A DNA stretch of 32,739 nt from JBKEDS01 sp047975545. GTDB taxonomy: Bacteria; Bacteroidota; Bacteroidia; Flavobacteriales; Flavobacteriaceae. Each line of letters begins with the position of its first letter. Positions within the stretch are counted from its first letter, which is position 1. Shown piece after piece: positions 32,325-32,739 of this stretch. The DNA lies in contig JBKEDS010000078.1 of NCBI GenBank assembly GCA_047975545.1, forward strand, positions 1-32,739. Reading direction: 5' to 3'. The notes under the pieces are model-generated. The model searched no databases, was not told the DNA's origin, and saw only the letters and a program-made list of their open reading frames with translations. A program made the position numbers and the translations under genes.

Positions 32325-32366
32325 AAAACACTGTTAATTGTATGATTATCAGTGTTTTTTGTTTTT
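32325..32366 (+). terminator. intrinsic terminator of the tRNA operon
   Basis: AAAACACTG (32325-32333), 16-nt loop, CAGTGTTTT (32350-32358), followed by TTGTTTTT: a perfect 9-bp stem and T-rich tail. Confidence 0.85.
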
Positions 32367-32539
32367 ATGGATTTTATTTGATATTAAATAAAATAAATAC
32401 AAATAAAAGGTGTGCAAACCTTCACAAAAATTGTCGTAACTTTAAGGAGCATTTAAAAATGATTTGACTTTCGTTTTTGAAAAAGAATGTAAAACCAAAT
32501 CCAAAAACAATGCAGACAAGCAGCACCTTTTCCGTTATT
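32367..32539. other. non-coding stretch between the tRNA terminator and the right IS
   Basis: AT-rich, with no credible gene. A small hairpin AGGT-GTGCAA-ACCT (~32408-32421) and an unsupported 24-codon frame starting at 32510 and running into the IS were seen. It may contain a leftover of a gene interrupted by the IS, but no family could be recognised. Confidence 0.4.
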
Positions 32540-32739
32540 TGTAAATCGTCAGCAAAAAGTGGACACAATATACTAAAAACTTAAGGAGTGTTTTCAAAAA
32601 AAAAGAATTAGATTTAATTATGGGAACACCAAAGAAAAAAAGTACAGAAACCTTTGTAAAAGACATCCGCAAAAACACGCGTAGAGTATTTACGGCCGAA
32701 CAAAAGATTTTAATTGTTATGGAGGGTCTTCGAGCCGAG
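32540..32739 (+). mobile_element. 5' end of a second IS3-family insertion sequence (cut by window end)
   Basis: A probable left terminal repeat starts at 32540 (TGTAAATCGTCAGCAAAAAG, then TGGACAC), about 80 bp before the OrfA start. The TG start and the GTGGAC block at ~20 bp match the IS3-family end pattern. The element runs off the window. Its terminal sequence differs clearly from the right-end repeat of the left IS (TGTATTATACTGAAATAGG...), so the two are probably different elements of the same family. Confidence 0.65.
32620..32739 (+). CDS. IS3-family transposase OrfA, N-terminal fragment
   Basis: Forty codons from ATG 32620 to the window end. The segment RRVFTAEQKILIVMEGLRAE is the start of the OrfA helix-turn-helix (HTH_21/transposase_8), where 'R+FTAEQK+.IV.EGLRGE' is characteristic. 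OrfA normally joins OrfB by -1 frameshifting to form the transposase. The remainder is outside the window. Confidence 0.85.
   Translation, partial: MGTPKKKSTETFVKDIRKNTRRVFTAEQKILIVMEGLRAE

Noticed and set aside
32105..32326. 73-codon minus-strand frame with the segment VAGFEPATSCSQSRRDNRA
   Set aside because: It is the reverse complement of the two tRNA genes; this is a well-known spurious protein produced by translating tRNA antisense.
32510..32584. 24-codon plus-strand frame running from the spacer into the right IS
   Set aside because: Too short, no recognisable homology, and it crosses the probable IS end.
1..32739. Composite transposon carrying the whole window
   Set aside because: The content is mostly core genome (ung, uvrA, nth, tRNAs, tdh-kbl) and the two IS ends differ in sequence; contig breaks or independent insertions are simpler.
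1..32739. CRISPR arrays, prophage genes, toxin-antitoxin pairs or restriction systems
   Set aside because: None were seen; no spaced direct repeats and no characteristic proteins in either strand.

Overview
The window (about 32.7 kb, AT-rich) looks like a chromosomal segment from a member of the Flavobacteriaceae (Bacteroidota). Reasons: promoters of the TTG-N19-TAnnTTTG type, start codons without strong Shine-Dalgarno sequences, a remnant of a type IX secretion C-terminal sorting domain, surface lipoproteins with an acidic stretch after the lipid-anchored Cys, a SusC-type TonB receptor with an N-terminal carboxypeptidase-regulatory-like domain, an SDR-type threonine dehydrogenase, DUF4834 and DUF4625 proteins, and a cluster-less endonuclease III. 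No species can be named from the sequence alone.

Layout. 1-343: 3' end of an IS3-family element that has cut a type IX secreted protein gene, leaving its last ~30 codons. 410-1290: a small membrane protein and uracil-DNA glycosylase (ung). 1365-5835: a YfcC-type carrier and a large FAD/Fe-S D-2-hydroxyacid dehydrogenase, probably one operon. 5876-10684: a likely metal (zinc) acquisition locus: a Fur/Zur-type repressor, a 19-bp palindrome lying on the -33 box of a consensus promoter, a small His/Cys exported protein, a ZnuD-like TonB receptor and two DUF4625-like surface lipoproteins. 10778-13622: threonine degradation (tdh-kbl) with a divergent Lrp/AsnC regulator. 13759-14912: peroxiredoxin (bcp) and endonuclease III (nth) from overlapping divergent promoters. 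14936-15724: an ECF sigma factor followed by a 48-residue protein. 15964-18753: uvrA. 18754-20129: two sigma-54-like promoters exactly 200 bp apart, the first possibly making a ~100-nt RNA, the second reading into a secreted repeat-rich protein.

20224-25702: a minus-strand operon for envelope glycans (DUF4834, YfhO-type membrane protein, glycosyltransferase, flippase). 25847-27920: an outer-membrane beta-barrel protein and a GNAT-fold protein. 27923-29857: thiolase plus an NlpC/P60-type protein whose catalytic Cys is Ser. 29977-32025: a PgpH-type HD phosphodiesterase. 32122-32301: tRNA-Ser(GCT) and tRNA-Pro(TGG) with promoter and terminator. From ~32540 to the end: the 5' end of a second IS3-family element.

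Most of the window is ordinary core genome. The parts that deserve attention are the metal locus with its operator and A19 tract, the twin sigma-54-like elements with the candidate small RNA, the Cys-to-Ser NlpC/P60 protein, the small unannotated genes, and the IS-truncated type IX secretion gene at the left edge.
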